NCBI GenBank assembly: GCA_902547215.1
Contig: CACCNI010000003.1
Location: 1-64,000, forward strand
Reading direction: 5' to 3'
Source of the DNA: an uncultured Pelagibacteraceae bacterium
GTDB taxonomy: Bacteria > Pseudomonadota > Alphaproteobacteria > Pelagibacterales > Pelagibacteraceae
DNA: 64,000 nt
Under the pieces are notes generated by a model. The model was not told the DNA's origin. It did no database searches and saw nothing but the letters and a program-made list of their open reading frames with translations. This document shows positions 41,681-52,276 of the stretch, piece after piece; position 1 is the stretch's first letter, and each line of letters begins with the position of its first letter. Position numbers and translations under genes: made by a program.

Positions 41681-42769
41681 TTAAAAATTAAATCCCTTAT
41701 TTGCAAATTTCTCTGAAATTTTCTTTAAGAAAAAACTGTTATCTAAAGTCTCTGAAATTTTTTTGTTATCTAGTATTTTAAATCTGTTTTCTTTTTCAAA
41801 AAAAGTGTGGAGAAAATCAATGCCATACGCAAAAAAGAAATTATTATGTTTCCTGTCTTTTTCAAAAGCTATGATGGCAGTTGATAGCTCTAAACCTAGA
41901 TCTATATTCTTTTGAATTTGATTAGTTAAAGATTTTATATCTCTTACTGTCATGTTAAATCCCTGCCCTGCTAAAGGATGGACTTTATGAAGAGTGTCTC
42001 CAAAGGATAAAATATTTTTATGAGTATATTTTTTTGATAAAAAGAAATTTAACTTAAATTTATCTACATTAAAAAATTTTTTAATTTTATAAAATTTGTT
42101 ATATTTTTTAACAAGCTCTTTAAATTCATTTTCATTTATATCTAGCTTGTCGGTTACCGAATAAACTAAGGAAGTTTTTGAATTAGAAATTGGTAAGAAA
42201 GCTAAGGGGCCCCTTTTTGTAAAAATCTGAACTGATGTATTATTTTTTAATTTTTGATGATCAATCACAGAAATATAGGATGTGCTTTTGTAATCTTTTT
42301 TTATGTTTTGAAAAAAGAATTTTTTATTAATAATGTTATTTGTTTCTGAATTAACAAAAAATTGAAAATCTTTTTTCTTTAATAATTTTAAGTAATCAGA
42401 ATCCTTTTTGATATTGCTTTCTTTGAAATCTTTTCTTTTCTTTAATTTTTTATAAACACTGTCAAATAAAAGGTGATTTTTCACTATAAAGAAAAGCGAA
42501 TTTTTATTATCAAACTTTAAAAAAGTTTCTTTGGAGTCGTTTTTATAAAGTAAAATTTTACTTATTTTTTGACCAATTTTTTCAACATCTAAGTCGTACT
42601 TTTTCAAAAACTTAATATTTTCAAAAGATAATCCAATAGTCCTGTTATAGTTAATTTTTGCTAACTTATTTTTTTTTTGATGGTACAGATGAACTGATAT
42701 CCCTTTTTTAATTAAAACTTGAGATAAAATTAAGTTCGTTAAGTTTTTTCCAAATAAGCAAATTTTCAT
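41681..42769 (-). CDS. UbiH/UbiF/VisC-family FAD monooxygenase-like, degenerate N-terminus
   Basis: I place the start at 42769 (MKICLFGKN), giving 362 residues. The third FAD motif is perfect: FGDTLHKVHPLAGQGFNM near residue 260. The family's N-terminal GxGxxG is replaced by FGKNLTNL, and the central DG motif is not recognisable (FVNSETNNI). Related enzymes hydroxylate the ubiquinone ring at the inner membrane. Because two of three FAD motifs are eroded, it may be a fast-evolving hydroxylase with altered cofactor binding. Gene order with ftsK and lolA is usual for ubiH-like genes in Alphaproteobacteria. Confidence 0.78.
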   Translation of the reverse strand: MKICLFGKNLTNLILSQVLIKKGISVHLYHQKKNKLAKINYNRTIGLSFENIKFLKKYDLDVEKIGQKISKILLYKNDSKETFLKFDNKNSLFFIVKNHLLFDSVYKKLKKRKDFKESNIKKDSDYLKLLKKKDFQFFVNSETNNIINKKFFFQNIKKDYKSTSYISVIDHQKLKNNTSVQIFTKRGPLAFLPISNSKTSLVYSVTDKLDINENEFKELVKKYNKFYKIKKFFNVDKFKLNFFLSKKYTHKNILSFGDTLHKVHPLAGQGFNMTVRDIKSLTNQIQKNIDLGLELSTAIIAFEKDRKHNNFFFAYGIDFLHTFFEKENRFKILDNKKISETLDNSFFLKKISEKFANKGFNF

Positions 42770-42829
42770 AAATATTTTTAATTTTAACAATAAATATTAA
42801 ATGATACAAAGTGATAAATTTGATTCTTT

Positions 42830-44884
42830 ATGAATTTAAAAATTAAGAATATCGATCTAAAAGCATTTATATTTAATCGCTTAATTGAAATTTTTGCAAT
42901 TGGGCTGTTGCTGTTGGCAATTTTACTGTCTTTGGCAGTGATGACTTACACACCGGATGATCCAAATTTTATATTTTCTGAGGGACAAAAAGTTAAAAAT
43001 TTGCTCGGAATTAATGGAAGTATAATATCAGACTTTTTTTTTCAATCGGTTGGATTAATAAGTTATTTCATTCCTATAACAATTATCTTTTCAGCAATTA
43101 ATATTTTTTTTAAAAAGACACCAAGTATTATTGTAAATAATATTTTTTTAGTAGTTTGCTATAGTTTAATCGGAACTTTCTTTTTAAGTGTTTTCTTAAC
43201 ATCACCATACTTTCTTTATATTAATGGAAATGGTGGATTTGTTGGTAATTTTTTAAATGAGTCAGTTTTTTTAAAACTTGAGTTCTTGGATAATAAAATT
43301 ACTTATTATTTTTCTTTAATAGCTTTTATTCTTTTATTTGTATTGAGTTTAAATCCAAATTCTTATTGGATTAAAATATTCATAAGAAAGAAAAAAGATG
43401 ATCAAGTAAAAGATCAAATCATAAGTCAAGATCCAAAATTTAAAGAAAAAGAAACTGTTCAAGAAACTTTTAACCTTAGTGAGTCCATTTCTGAGCCTAA
43501 AAAGGTAGGTGCTTTCAAACTTCCATCACTTGATTTCCTTAAGACTCCAGAAAAGAAAGTTAAAAATGCAAAAGAAGAAAAAAAAATTGATGCGGATTTT
43601 TTGGAAAAAGTATTGTTAGATTTTGGTGTACAAGGAAAAATAACGAAAATAAGTACGGGTCCAGTTGTTACACTTAACGAGTTTGAACCTGCTGCGGGAG
43701 TTAAAGTCTCAAAAATCGTAAACCTTTCAGAGGATATAGCGAGAAATACAAGCTCTGAGTCTGCGAGGATTTCTACAATTCCAGGATCTAGTACAATCGG
43801 TATTGAACTCCCGAATTCATTTAGAGACAATGTTATGTTAAGAGAAATAATATCTAGTCCAAAATTTAACAATAAAGATTTAAAATTACCGATAGCACTT
43901 GGTAAAAGTATTTCTGGTCAACCATTAATTGGAGATTTAACTTCAATGCCACATCTTTTGATTGCTGGTACCACCGGCTCTGGTAAATCTGTATGTATAA
44001 ATACGATTATTCTTTCATTGCTATACAGACACAAACCAGAAATTTGCAAGTTCATTTTAATTGATCCTAAGATGTTAGAGCTTTCGACATATGAAGGAAT
44101 TCCCCATCTATTATGTCCTGTGATAACTGAGGCAAAAAAAGCTGCTTCAGTTTTAGGTTGGGTAGTAAAAGAAATGGAAAATAGATACAAATTAATGACA
44201 AAAGTTGGTGTTAGAAATATTGATAGTTATAACGCTAAACACAAAATCTCTATGCCTTACATTGTAGTTATAGTAGACGAAATGTCAGATCTTATGCTTG
44301 TAGCCAGTAAAGATATTGAGAATTGTATTCAAAAACTCTCTCAAATGGCAAGGGCCGCAGGTATTCATATAATCATGGCAACGCAAAGACCTAGCGTTGA
44401 TGTAATTACAGGTACTATCAAAGCAAATTTCCCAACTCGTATATCTTTTCAAGTGTCTTCAAAAATTGATAGTAGAACAATTCTTGGAGAACAAGGTGCT
44501 GAACAACTATTAGGGAAAGGGGATATGCTTTTTATGTCTTCTGCTAATCGAATTACAAGAATTCATGCACCATTTGTCTCGGATAATGAAATTGAAAAAA
44601 TAAATTCTTTTCTTAAATCACAAGGAGATCCGGAATATGTTGATGAGATATTAAATTTATCTTCTGAAAGTCCATCTGATGATGGATCTAACGACTCTGA
44701 TCAAGATGATGAGCTTTACAATAAAGCCCTTGAAATAGTCAAATCTGAGGGAAAAGCATCAACCTCCTTTTTGCAAAGAAAACTTCAAATAGGTTACAAT
44801 AGGGCCGCGAGAATAATAGATATTATGGAAAGTAGAGGCATTGTCAGTAAAGCTAATCATGTTGGCAAAAGAGAATTGTTGTAA
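42830..44884 (+). CDS. ftsK: DNA translocase FtsK
   Basis: The 684-residue protein has four N-terminal membrane helices (about 15-185), a short linker, the motor domain with Walker A AGTTGSGKSV near 378-387 and Walker B VIVDEMSDLM, the MATQRPSVDVITG segment, and a C-terminal winged-helix gamma domain (from about 618) that reads the polar KOPS-type sequences. It pumps DNA at the septum to resolve chromosome dimers. The linker is short, as in other small genomes. It overlaps lolA by one base. Confidence 0.96.
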   Translation: MNLKIKNIDLKAFIFNRLIEIFAIGLLLLAILLSLAVMTYTPDDPNFIFSEGQKVKNLLGINGSIISDFFFQSVGLISYFIPITIIFSAINIFFKKTPSIIVNNIFLVVCYSLIGTFFLSVFLTSPYFLYINGNGGFVGNFLNESVFLKLEFLDNKITYYFSLIAFILLFVLSLNPNSYWIKIFIRKKKDDQVKDQIISQDPKFKEKETVQETFNLSESISEPKKVGAFKLPSLDFLKTPEKKVKNAKEEKKIDADFLEKVLLDFGVQGKITKISTGPVVTLNEFEPAAGVKVSKIVNLSEDIARNTSSESARISTIPGSSTIGIELPNSFRDNVMLREIISSPKFNNKDLKLPIALGKSISGQPLIGDLTSMPHLLIAGTTGSGKSVCINTIILSLLYRHKPEICKFILIDPKMLELSTYEGIPHLLCPVITEAKKAASVLGWVVKEMENRYKLMTKVGVRNIDSYNAKHKISMPYIVVIVDEMSDLMLVASKDIENCIQKLSQMARAAGIHIIMATQRPSVDVITGTIKANFPTRISFQVSSKIDSRTILGEQGAEQLLGKGDMLFMSSANRITRIHAPFVSDNEIEKINSFLKSQGDPEYVDEILNLSSESPSDDGSNDSDQDDELYNKALEIVKSEGKASTSFLQRKLQIGYNRAARIIDIMESRGIVSKANHVGKRELL

Positions 44885-45429
44885 TGAGAACAATTTTTTT
44901 GATTTTAATCATTTTTTTTATATTCGCTCAAAAACATGCTTACACAGAACCTAAAATTATTAAAAAAATTTCTGAGATTGAAAATTTTACATTTGATTTT
45001 GAACAACTAATTAAAGATAAAAAAGAAACTGGTAACTGTATTATTTCATTCAATAATAAAATGATGTGCAAATACGATAAGACTGGGAAGTTAATCGTAT
45101 CTAATGGAAAAACACTTTTGATCAAAAACAAAAGCTCAAATTTTGCGAATACTTATAAAACTGAAAATACTTACTTTAAATATTTTCTTAATAAAGAATT
45201 TTTAATCTCGAAAATTGCGGGAAATGTAGTCGAAAAAGAACAAAATTTTCTTCTATTAATTAATGATCAAAGTAATCAATTAAGTATTTTTTTTGATAAA
45301 AAAAATTACTTTATTAAAGGCTGGGAAACTATTGATTTATATGGCAACAGAGTAAGGTCAAATATTATTGTTAAAAATATTAATCAAGAGTTGTCTGATA
45401 ATATTTTTAATCTTAATCTTTATAACTAG
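44884..45429 (+). CDS. lolA: outer-membrane lipoprotein carrier protein LolA
   Basis: The 181-residue protein has a signal peptide (about 1-19) and a beta-rich fold with FTFDFEQLIKDKKETGNCIISFNNKMMCKYD, then LIVSNGKTLLIKNK and IKGWETIDLYGNRVRSNI, matching the divergent LolA family. It carries lipoproteins across the periplasm to LolB. The ftsK-lolA order is standard in Alphaproteobacteria. It overlaps the convergent GNAT gene by 4 bp. Confidence 0.83.
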   Translation: MRTIFLILIIFFIFAQKHAYTEPKIIKKISEIENFTFDFEQLIKDKKETGNCIISFNNKMMCKYDKTGKLIVSNGKTLLIKNKSSNFANTYKTENTYFKYFLNKEFLISKIAGNVVEKEQNFLLLINDQSNQLSIFFDKKNYFIKGWETIDLYGNRVRSNIIVKNINQELSDNIFNLNLYN

Positions 45430-45935
45430 CTAGCTCTGATATTAAGGTTTTCTTCTTTAAAAATTTTCATCCCTCTTGCTAAATAATTTTTTATCGCATT
45501 AGGATGATCTAATGTACAAGTGTGAACCCACATTCTTTTAATTTTTTTTTCAAAAGATTTTAAAATTGCAATTGTTAAAGCATAACCACCAACTCCTTTA
45601 CCAAAATAATCTTCAAACAAACCTAAGTATGCAAGTTCTGTTTCATTTTTTTCTGGATGATGTATAAGTTCAAAATATCCAACTAAATCTTCGCCATTCT
45701 TTATTACGTAAGTATCTAGATTTTTATTTGAGACATAATTTGACCACTGAAGATCTGTCCAAATCAATCTATCAGTCCATCGATATTTCTTACCAATTTG
45801 TTTATAGAAAAACTTGTTCAGTTGAAAGTCTGGTTTTGTTTTTTTCACGGAATAATTATCTTCTGGCTTATCTTTTTTAATTAGATCATTGATATTTTTT
45901 AATTCCAAAAAATTTCTTTTTACACTAATTATCAT
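45426..45935 (-). CDS. GNAT-family N-acetyltransferase
   Basis: The 169-residue protein shows the GNAT fold: a variable N-terminal part, then GEDLVGYFELIHHP, the acetyl-CoA-binding LGLFEDYFGKGVGGYALTIAI near 103-124, and HPNAIKNYLARGMKIFKEE at the end. Acceptor unknown. It overlaps the HIT gene by 4 bp and is the last gene of the his-operon-linked run. Confidence 0.84.
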   Translation of the reverse strand: MIISVKRNFLELKNINDLIKKDKPEDNYSVKKTKPDFQLNKFFYKQIGKKYRWTDRLIWTDLQWSNYVSNKNLDTYVIKNGEDLVGYFELIHHPEKNETELAYLGLFEDYFGKGVGGYALTIAILKSFEKKIKRMWVHTCTLDHPNAIKNYLARGMKIFKEENLNIRAS

Positions 45936-46297
45936 TGAACCATTCTTCCTACTTTTTCACCACCAAACAAATGAAAGTGCAAATGAGGAACTTCTTGTCC
46001 ACCATTTTCTCCAACATTTGATAAAGTCCTAAATCCGTCATTATCAATACTTGAAATTCCAATTTTTTTTGCAACAGTTGAAATTCCTTTCATAAGTCCA
46101 ACTATTTCGTCTGAACTGGCTTTAGATGTAAAATCCTCTAAATTTACATATTTACCTTTTGGAATTACCAAAGCATGAATTTTTTTTTGTGGATTTATAT
46201 CATGAAAAGATAAAACAAATTCATCCTCATAGATTTTTTTGCATGGTATCTCGCCTCTCAGGATTTTTGCAAAAATGTTATTATCGTCGTAGCTCAT
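45932..46297 (-). CDS. HIT-family nucleotide hydrolase
   Basis: The 121-residue protein has NIFAKILRGEIPCKKIYEDE, HDINPQKKIHALVIPKGKY and the active-site motif HLHFHLFGG near 104-112 with the catalytic histidine triad. Such HinT-type enzymes hydrolyse purine nucleoside phosphoramidates. It overlaps hisE by 4 bp, a frequent arrangement in Alphaproteobacteria. Confidence 0.92.
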   Translation of the reverse strand: MSYDDNNIFAKILRGEIPCKKIYEDEFVLSFHDINPQKKIHALVIPKGKYVNLEDFTSKASSDEIVGLMKGISTVAKKIGISSIDNDGFRTLSNVGENGGQEVPHLHFHLFGGEKVGRMVQ

Positions 46298-46566
46298 TTT
46301 TTTCTTTTATCTAGTTCTTTCATAACATCTTCCATTTTGACATTATTTGCTTCGAGATACACAATCAGATGATACAGTACATCGGCTGTCTCATGAACTT
46401 TATTTGTATTATTTTCCACAGCCTCAATTAATTCTTTAACTTCCTCTTTTACCTTTTCTACTGACAATTCTTTATTAGCTAATAATTTATTTGTATAAGA
46501 TTCGCTTTGAGGTTTAGTCTTCCTCTCTCTTACCATTAAAATAATATCTTCCAGAGTTTTAAGCAT
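46294..46566 (-). CDS. hisE: phosphoribosyl-ATP pyrophosphatase
   Basis: The 90-residue all-alpha protein has SYTNKLLANKELSVEKVKEEVKELIEAV and HETADVLYHLIVYLEANNV, with the metal-binding glutamates of the MazG-like fold. It performs the second step of histidine synthesis. It follows hisF by 1 bp. Confidence 0.93.
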   Translation of the reverse strand: MLKTLEDIILMVRERKTKPQSESYTNKLLANKELSVEKVKEEVKELIEAVENNTNKVHETADVLYHLIVYLEANNVKMEDVMKELDKRKK

Positions 46567-46567
46567 A

Positions 46568-47323
46568 TTATGTTCTAACAGGAATTCCTTTAGACTCCAA
46601 ATATTGCTTTGCTTCTTTCACTGAGTATTTACCATAATGAAAAATTGATGCTGCAAGAACTGCACTAGCTTTACCTGATTTAATACCCTCTACTAAGTGA
46701 TCAAGATTTCCAACACCACCAGATGCAATTAAAGGAATATTTACCTTGGAAGATATTTTAGACATTAACTCAATATCGTAACCAACCTGTGTTCCATCTC
46801 TATCCATTGAAGTAACTAACAACTCACCAGCTCCGCTATCTTCCATTTTTTTAGCATATTCCAATGCATCAATGCCGCTATTGTTTCTTCCTCCATGAGT
46901 GAAAACTTCCCACTTATTTCCGTTTTTTTTTGCATCTATTGCAACAACAATACATTGGGAACCAAATTTTTTAGAACTATCAACCACGACTTTGGAATTT
47001 TCTACTGCAGCAGTATTAATTGAAACTTTGTCAGCTCCACAGTTCAATAATTTATTAATATCATCAACACTTCTTACTCCACCGCCTACTGTTAGAGGCA
47101 CAAAACATTTCTTTGAAGTCTTCTCGACAACCTCATAAATAGTATCCCTATTCTCATTTGAAGCAGTAATATCTAAAAAACAAATTTCATCTGCTCCACC
47201 ATCACTATAGATTTTTGCTTGCTCAACAGGATCGCCAGCATCTTTCAGATCAACAAAGTTTATACCCTTAACTACACGACCATTTTTAACGTCTAAGCAG
47301 GGTATAATTCTATTTTTAAGCAT
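46568..47323 (-). CDS. hisF: imidazole glycerol-phosphate synthase cyclase subunit
   Basis: The 251-residue barrel has [19 protein letters not shown], Asp11 in that segment as catalytic base, [22 protein letters not shown] and [11 protein letters not shown]. It condenses the ammonia made by HisH with PRFAR to give IGP and AICAR. It overlaps hisA by 8 bp; HisH is encoded two genes upstream. Confidence 0.95.
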   Translation of the reverse strand: MLKNRIIPCLDVKNGRVVKGINFVDLKDAGDPVEQAKIYSDGGADEICFLDITASNENRDTIYEVVEKTSKKCFVPLTVGGGVRSVDDINKLLNCGADKVSINTAAVENSKVVVDSSKKFGSQCIVVAIDAKKNGNKWEVFTHGGRNNSGIDALEYAKKMEDSGAGELLVTSMDRDGTQVGYDIELMSKISSKVNIPLIASGGVGNLDHLVEGIKSGKASAVLAASIFHYGKYSVKEAKQYLESKGIPVRT

Positions 47324-48032
47324 CTTCTTTAGCCAGCTCCTCTAATTTAATATCACCATCGTATATTGCTTTGCCAACTATAACACCTTCAATATTTTTT
47401 AATGTCTTAGCTTTTTTGATATCCTCTATTGATGATACACCACCAGAAATTATTACAGGACAATTGGAAATTTCAGCAACCTTTAATGTTTCCTCAAAAT
47501 TTGGACTTTCTTTTGTACCATCTTTATTAATATCAGTAAAAATTAGTCTACTAATACCGTAGTCATTTACTTCAGTTAAAAAATCTAAAGTTGATATGCC
47601 TGAACTTTCTTTCCAACCTGATAACGAGAGTTTTCCATCTTTTGCATCCAAACCTAATGCAATTTTTTTTGGAAATTTCTTACAAGCCTTTTTCAAAAAA
47701 TTTTTATCTTTAATGGCCGCACTTCCTAGGATTATTTTATCTACACCTATATCAGCATATTCTTGAATACTATCAAAATCTCTCACGCCTCCTCCTACCT
47801 CTACTTTAAAATCAAATTTACTCACGATCTCTTTGATGATATCAAGATTAACTGTTTCTCCCGCCAAAGCTCCATCAAGATCAACAATGTGTAAATTTTT
47901 AAACCCTTTGTCAATAAATTGTGTTGCCTGTTCGACTGGTGACATTTGGTATTCTGTCTTTTGACTAAAATCACCTTTAATTAATCTTACACACTTTTTA
48001 TCTTTAATATCAATTGCTGGAAATATCTTCAT
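47316..48032 (-). CDS. hisA: ProFAR isomerase
   Basis: The 238-residue TIM barrel starts [19 protein letters not shown], has [15 protein letters not shown] near 76-90 and [13 protein letters not shown] near the end, with Asp8-type and Asp130-type catalytic residues. It makes the Amadori rearrangement in histidine synthesis. It abuts hisH exactly and overlaps hisF. Confidence 0.95.
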   Translation of the reverse strand: MKIFPAIDIKDKKCVRLIKGDFSQKTEYQMSPVEQATQFIDKGFKNLHIVDLDGALAGETVNLDIIKEIVSKFDFKVEVGGGVRDFDSIQEYADIGVDKIILGSAAIKDKNFLKKACKKFPKKIALGLDAKDGKLSLSGWKESSGISTLDFLTEVNDYGISRLIFTDINKDGTKESPNFEETLKVAEISNCPVIISGGVSSIEDIKKAKTLKNIEGVIVGKAIYDGDIKLEELAKEDA

Positions 48033-48659
48033 TTATAAATTTATAAAGTTGTTGATTATTTTTAATCCAGTTTTATCGCTTTTTTCTGGATGAAATTGGG
48101 TGCCAAAAATATTTTCTTTTTCAACTGCGCAAACATGTTTTGACGAATAGTCAGTTGTTGCTGATATTGAATTTTTGTCAGTTGGGACAAACTCATAACT
48201 GTGAACAAAATACATGTGTGATTTATCTTTTATATCTTTAAAAATTTTACTACCTTTAACTATGTTTATTTGGTTCCATCCAATGTGGGGAAGCTTATAT
48301 TTGCCATTTTGATTATCTATTTTTGTAACTTTGCCTGAGATCCAGCCCAATCCCTTTGTCTCTGACTCCTCATATCCAACATCAGCGAACATTTGTAATC
48401 CAACACATATTCCAAGAAGAGGTTTTTTCTTATTCATTACAAATTCATTTAGACTGTCGACAAGTCCTTTAATAGATTGTAATGCATCCACACAACTTTT
48501 AAATGATCCCTGGCCTGGTAACACAACTTTGTCCGTGGATTTAATTTTGCTTATATCAGAAGTTACTTCAATTTTAACTTTATTTTCAGCTACTTCTTTA
48601 AATGAGTTAATAACAGAGCTTATGTTCCCTGATTTGTAATCAACAATTGTTACGTTCAT
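48033..48659 (-). CDS. hisH: imidazole glycerol-phosphate synthase glutaminase subunit
   Basis: The 208-residue class I glutamine amidotransferase has PGQGSFKSCVDAL, the nucleophile Cys in GICVGLQMF near 82-90, and the His-Glu of FGTQFHPEKS near the end. It releases ammonia from glutamine and channels it to HisF. It lies 6 bp from hisB. Confidence 0.95.
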   Translation of the reverse strand: MNVTIVDYKSGNISSVINSFKEVAENKVKIEVTSDISKIKSTDKVVLPGQGSFKSCVDALQSIKGLVDSLNEFVMNKKKPLLGICVGLQMFADVGYEESETKGLGWISGKVTKIDNQNGKYKLPHIGWNQINIVKGSKIFKDIKDKSHMYFVHSYEFVPTDKNSISATTDYSSKHVCAVEKENIFGTQFHPEKSDKTGLKIINNFINL

Positions 48660-48665
48660 TAATTT

Positions 48666-49256
48666 TTATAAAGAGCCCTTAGTAGATGGCACGACTTTTT
48701 TATTTTTTGGATCTATTTCTAATGCAGCTCTAAGTGATCTTGCTAAACCTTTAAAACACGATTCTACTTTGTGGTGACTATTGTCTCCATATAAATTCTC
48801 AATATGTAATGTAATTCCTGCAGATTGTGAAAAAGCTTGAAACCATTCCTTAAAAAGTTCTGTGTCCATTTCTCCAAGTTTTTCTACTTTCAAATCCACT
48901 TTCCAAATTAAGTACGGTCTGTTTGAAACGTCTAATGCAACTCTAGTTAAAGTTTCATCCATTGGTATCATTGCGTGAGCATATCTTTTAATTCCTATGA
49001 ATTTTTTTGATGCTTTTTTGAGACATTCACCAATAGCAATACCAGTATCTTCTGTTGTATGATGAAGATCTATGTGTGTGTCTCCTTTTGCTTTTACCTT
49101 TAAATCAATCGATGAATGTTTAGAAAGTTGTTCAAGCATATGGTCAAGAAAACCTATACCAGTATCAATTTTGTATTGACCTTTTCCGTCTATATTTAAT
49201 TCAACGTCAATTTTTGTTTCTTTTGTTTTTCTTGTTATTGATGCTTTTCGCTTCAT
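48666..49256 (-). CDS. hisB: imidazoleglycerol-phosphate dehydratase
   Basis: The 196-residue monofunctional IGPD has the two metal-binding histidine motifs [10 protein letters not shown] and [16 protein letters not shown], and [13 protein letters not shown]. It removes water from imidazole glycerol phosphate. It is the first gene of the leftward hisB-H-A-F-E unit and is divergent from hslV, an order often seen in Alphaproteobacteria. Confidence 0.95.
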   Translation of the reverse strand: MKRKASITRKTKETKIDVELNIDGKGQYKIDTGIGFLDHMLEQLSKHSSIDLKVKAKGDTHIDLHHTTEDTGIAIGECLKKASKKFIGIKRYAHAMIPMDETLTRVALDVSNRPYLIWKVDLKVEKLGEMDTELFKEWFQAFSQSAGITLHIENLYGDNSHHKVESCFKGLARSLRAALEIDPKNKKVVPSTKGSL

Positions 49257-49345
49257 ATATACCTACGTATATCTGTATTATTTAGTCATATCAACAAAAC
49301 TAATTTACCACTTGAAGATTGGAAATTAGTATCCATTTATATCTC

Positions 49346-49861
49346 ATGACAACAATTGTATTAGTAAGAAAAAAAAATGACGTAGTTGTGGCAAGCGATG
49401 GCCAGGTCAGCATGGGAAATACTGTAATTAAAAGCAATGCAAACAAAGTTCGTAAAATTGAGAAACGAAATGTGATTGCAGGTTTTGCAGGATCAACGGC
49501 AGATGCATTAACCCTTTTTGAACGATTAGAAGCTAAACTTGAAAAACATGCTGGAAATTTAACTAGAGCTGCAGTCGAACTTGCGAAGGATTGGAGAACC
49601 GATAAATATTTAAGGCGACTAGAAGCGTTAATGGCAATTGGTGATAAAGAAAAAAGTTTTATTATTTCAGGAACTGGAGATGTTTTAGAACCTGAAGGAG
49701 ATGTTATTGGAATCGGATCTGGTGGAAACTACGCTCTTGCAGCTGCAAAGGTTTTAATGGATACAGAATTAAACGCTGAAGAAGTTGCGAAAAAAGCAAT
49801 TAAAGTTGCAGCTGATATTTGTGTTTTTACAAACGATAACGTTAGAATTGAGAAAATATAA
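49346..49861 (+). CDS. hslV: ATP-dependent protease subunit HslV
   Basis: I place the start at 49346 so that Thr2, the catalytic N-terminal threonine in MTTIVLVRK, is exposed after methionine removal; a longer frame from 49319 would block it. The 171-residue protein has [12 protein letters not shown] and [18 protein letters not shown]. It forms the proteolytic core of the HslUV (ClpQY) complex. It overlaps the hslU start by one base. Confidence 0.95.
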   Translation: MTTIVLVRKKNDVVVASDGQVSMGNTVIKSNANKVRKIEKRNVIAGFAGSTADALTLFERLEAKLEKHAGNLTRAAVELAKDWRTDKYLRRLEALMAIGDKEKSFIISGTGDVLEPEGDVIGIGSGGNYALAAAKVLMDTELNAEEVAKKAIKVAADICVFTNDNVRIEKI

Positions 49862-51225
49862 TGGAAAAGTCAAACATTAAATCATTCCCAAAAAAAAATG
49901 CTGAGGAGAAAAAAAATGATATAGACTCTCTTTCACCAAGAGAGATTGTATCTGAATTAGACAGATACGTTGTAGGTCAAAATAAAGCTAAAAGAGCTGT
50001 TGCTATTGCTCTTAGAAATAGATGGAGAAGACAAGCTTTAAAAGGTGAAATGAGAGATGAAGTTTTACCAAAAAATATATTAATGATTGGGCCAACTGGT
50101 GTTGGTAAAACTGAAATATCAAGAAGGCTTTCAAAATTAGCTGAGGCACCTTTTGTTAAAGTTGAGGCTACAAGATTTACAGAAGTTGGTTACGTTGGAA
50201 GAGATGTAGAACAAATTATTAGAGACTTGCTAGAAATTGCAATTGCAATGGAAAAGGTTAAAAAAAGAAAAGAAGTTCACGCGAAAGCACAAAAACTTGC
50301 AGAAGAAAGAGTTTTAGATGCGCTTGTAGGAAATAAAGCGAGTGTAGCAACAAGAGAAAGTTTTAGAAAGAGACTTAGAAACGGAGATTTAGACGACAAC
50401 GAAATTGAAGTTCCAGTTAATGAAAGTGGAAACATGCCAAGCTTTGAAATACCTGGAATGCCTGGAGCAAATGTTGGAATGATTAATATTGGTGATATGC
50501 TCGGTAAATCAATGGGCAACAAATCAAAAAAGAAAAAGATGACTGTTAAAGAGTCTCATGAAATCCTATTAAATGAAGAGGCTGATAAACTTATTGAACA
50601 AGATAAAATTATTAAATCTGCAAAAAATGTAACTGAAAATAACGGAATTGTTTTCCTAGATGAAATTGACAAAATTTCTGCAAGAACTGACAGGGTTGGT
50701 GGTGATGTATCAAGAGAAGGAGTTCAGAGAGATTTGTTACCATTAATAGAAGGTACTACTGTAAGTACAAAGTATGGACCAGTAAAAACAGATCATATAT
50801 TATTTATAGCATCAGGAGCTTTTCAACTTGCTAAACCTTCAGATTTACTTCCTGAATTACAAGGAAGATTACCAATAAGAGTTGAACTTGATGCATTAAA
50901 CAGTTCTGACTTTAAAAGAATTTTGAAAGAGCCAGATAATAGTTTAATTAAACAGTATAAGGCATTATTAAAAACTGAAAATGTTGATTTGGAATTCTCA
51001 GAGGATGGGATTGATACTATTGCTAATCTAGCAAGCGAAGTAAACTCTTCTGTCGAAAATATTGGTGCAAGAAGACTTCACACTATAATTGAAAGAGTTT
51101 TAGATGAAATTAGTTTCACAGCAACAGACAGATCAGGTGAAAAAATAGTAATTGATTCAAAGTATGTAAAAGAGAATCTTGGACAATTAGTAAAAGATAA
51201 CGATTTATCTAAATTTATTCTTTGA
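49861..51225 (+). CDS. hslU: ATPase subunit HslU
   Basis: The 454-residue AAA+ protein has [16 protein letters not shown], Walker [14 protein letters not shown] near 78-90, the I-domain insert rich in K and E, Walker [12 protein letters not shown], and the arginine-finger [11 protein letters not shown]. It unfolds substrates for HslV. It converges with the Smr gene (21-bp overlap). Confidence 0.96.
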   Translation: MEKSNIKSFPKKNAEEKKNDIDSLSPREIVSELDRYVVGQNKAKRAVAIALRNRWRRQALKGEMRDEVLPKNILMIGPTGVGKTEISRRLSKLAEAPFVKVEATRFTEVGYVGRDVEQIIRDLLEIAIAMEKVKKRKEVHAKAQKLAEERVLDALVGNKASVATRESFRKRLRNGDLDDNEIEVPVNESGNMPSFEIPGMPGANVGMINIGDMLGKSMGNKSKKKKMTVKESHEILLNEEADKLIEQDKIIKSAKNVTENNGIVFLDEIDKISARTDRVGGDVSREGVQRDLLPLIEGTTVSTKYGPVKTDHILFIASGAFQLAKPSDLLPELQGRLPIRVELDALNSSDFKRILKEPDNSLIKQYKALLKTENVDLEFSEDGIDTIANLASEVNSSVENIGARRLHTIIERVLDEISFTATDRSGEKIVIDSKYVKENLGQLVKDNDLSKFIL

Positions 51226-51627
51226 TTTCAAATAAACATTAAAAGAACCTAAATTCTTTTCACCAGTATCATCAATGTTTTTAATCTTTTTCATAAGTTC
51301 AGCATTGGAATTAATAAATTCAGGTATAGAGTGCTTTAAAATGCTTAATTCGGATGATTTGTAGGGATCTTCAACGTGTTTCGATCTCATTCCTTTTCCA
51401 GTAATTATATTTACTATTGAAAATTGTTTCTCGAAACATTCATTAATAGTTTTTTCAACAAATTTATTTGCTTGGTCCAGACCATAACCATGTAAATCTA
51501 TAACGAATGTAGATTTATTTTTGCTTATTGAAGACTCTTTTAATTCATCTTTAGGATTTATCTTATCTTTACTTTTTATAAATTTATTCCAGTCCTTAAG
51601 ATCTTTATCTGATAGTTTTTTGTTCAA
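51205..51627 (-). CDS. Smr domain protein
   Basis: The 140-residue protein has a charged N-terminal part and the Smr signature [21 protein letters not shown] near 55-75, then [12 protein letters not shown] near 92-103. Smr domains bind or nick branched nucleic acids or ribosome-associated RNA. It follows the Tim44-like gene by 3 bp. The alphaproteobacterial order fits. Confidence 0.88.
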   Translation of the reverse strand: MNKKLSDKDLKDWNKFIKSKDKINPKDELKESSISKNKSTFVIDLHGYGLDQANKFVEKTINECFEKQFSIVNIITGKGMRSKHVEDPYKSSELSILKHSIPEFINSNAELMKKIKNIDDTGEKNLGSFNVYLKSKNKFR

Positions 51628-51630
51628 TTA

Positions 51631-52218
51631 TTAAATATTAGTCTCAACTAGTATCCAATTAGGATCATTAGAATTTAAGTTTCTCGAGAATCTCCAAGTA
51701 TCATAAACTTTTTTAACTTTCTCTGGGTCACCTGTAAGAATCTTTGAATTTTTGTCCCTATTACACGAAATAATTTCACTTATAAAATCTACTGTAACTT
51801 CAAGCACATTGTCTTTTTGCTCATGGTTTTTAATTTCTGCCGAGTTTATTCCAATAAAAGTTGTCTCCGACTTTATCCCATTTTTTTCTCTATTAGAAAT
51901 AGCTTCCTGAAATTGATTTAAAACTTTTCTATCTAATAAGTTTTTAATCTCTTTTATTGATCCTTTTGAAAAATTTGTGATTATAGTTTCGTAAGCAACT
52001 TTTGCCCCTTCAATAAAATCTTTTTTGGCACTCTCATCAAAATTTCTGTAATTTGGTTTTTTTGCAGACTTTATCTCTGGCATTTCATGTGGAAAGCTAT
52101 TAGAAATATCATCTTCATAACCTGATCTTTTACCTAAGATTCCTCTTAATCTTAGAAAAATAAATCCAGCTATCATTGCTAATAAAATAATATCAAGGTA
52201 TTCAAAACTATAATTCAT
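51631..52218 (-). CDS. Tim44/TimA-like domain protein
   Basis: The 195-residue protein has one N-terminal membrane helix (about 8-24), a charged linker, and a C-terminal Tim44-like domain with FIEGAKVAYETIITNFSKGSIKEIKNLLD and VYDTWRFSRNLNSNDPNWILVET. Bacterial TimA-type proteins are inner-membrane, periplasm- or cytoplasm-facing chaperone-like proteins. It is divergent from fxsA, as in many Alphaproteobacteria. Confidence 0.88.
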   Translation of the reverse strand: MNYSFEYLDIILLAMIAGFIFLRLRGILGKRSGYEDDISNSFPHEMPEIKSAKKPNYRNFDESAKKDFIEGAKVAYETIITNFSKGSIKEIKNLLDRKVLNQFQEAISNREKNGIKSETTFIGINSAEIKNHEQKDNVLEVTVDFISEIISCNRDKNSKILTGDPEKVKKVYDTWRFSRNLNSNDPNWILVETNI

Positions 52219-52276
52219 ACTTAAATAATATTTACTCTATTGCTATATTTCAACAAGCAATTTACATTAAAGACAA

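Noticed and set aside
43459-43872. 137-codon frame on the minus strand inside ftsK
   Set aside because: It is antisense to a highly conserved gene, and its product resembles no family.
49257-49272. ATATAC/GTATAT dyad beside the hisB start
   Set aside because: It is short and made only of simple A/T-rich sequence, expected by chance here.
49319-49345. Upstream start for hslV
   Set aside because: It would hide the catalytic N-terminal threonine that must follow the first Met.
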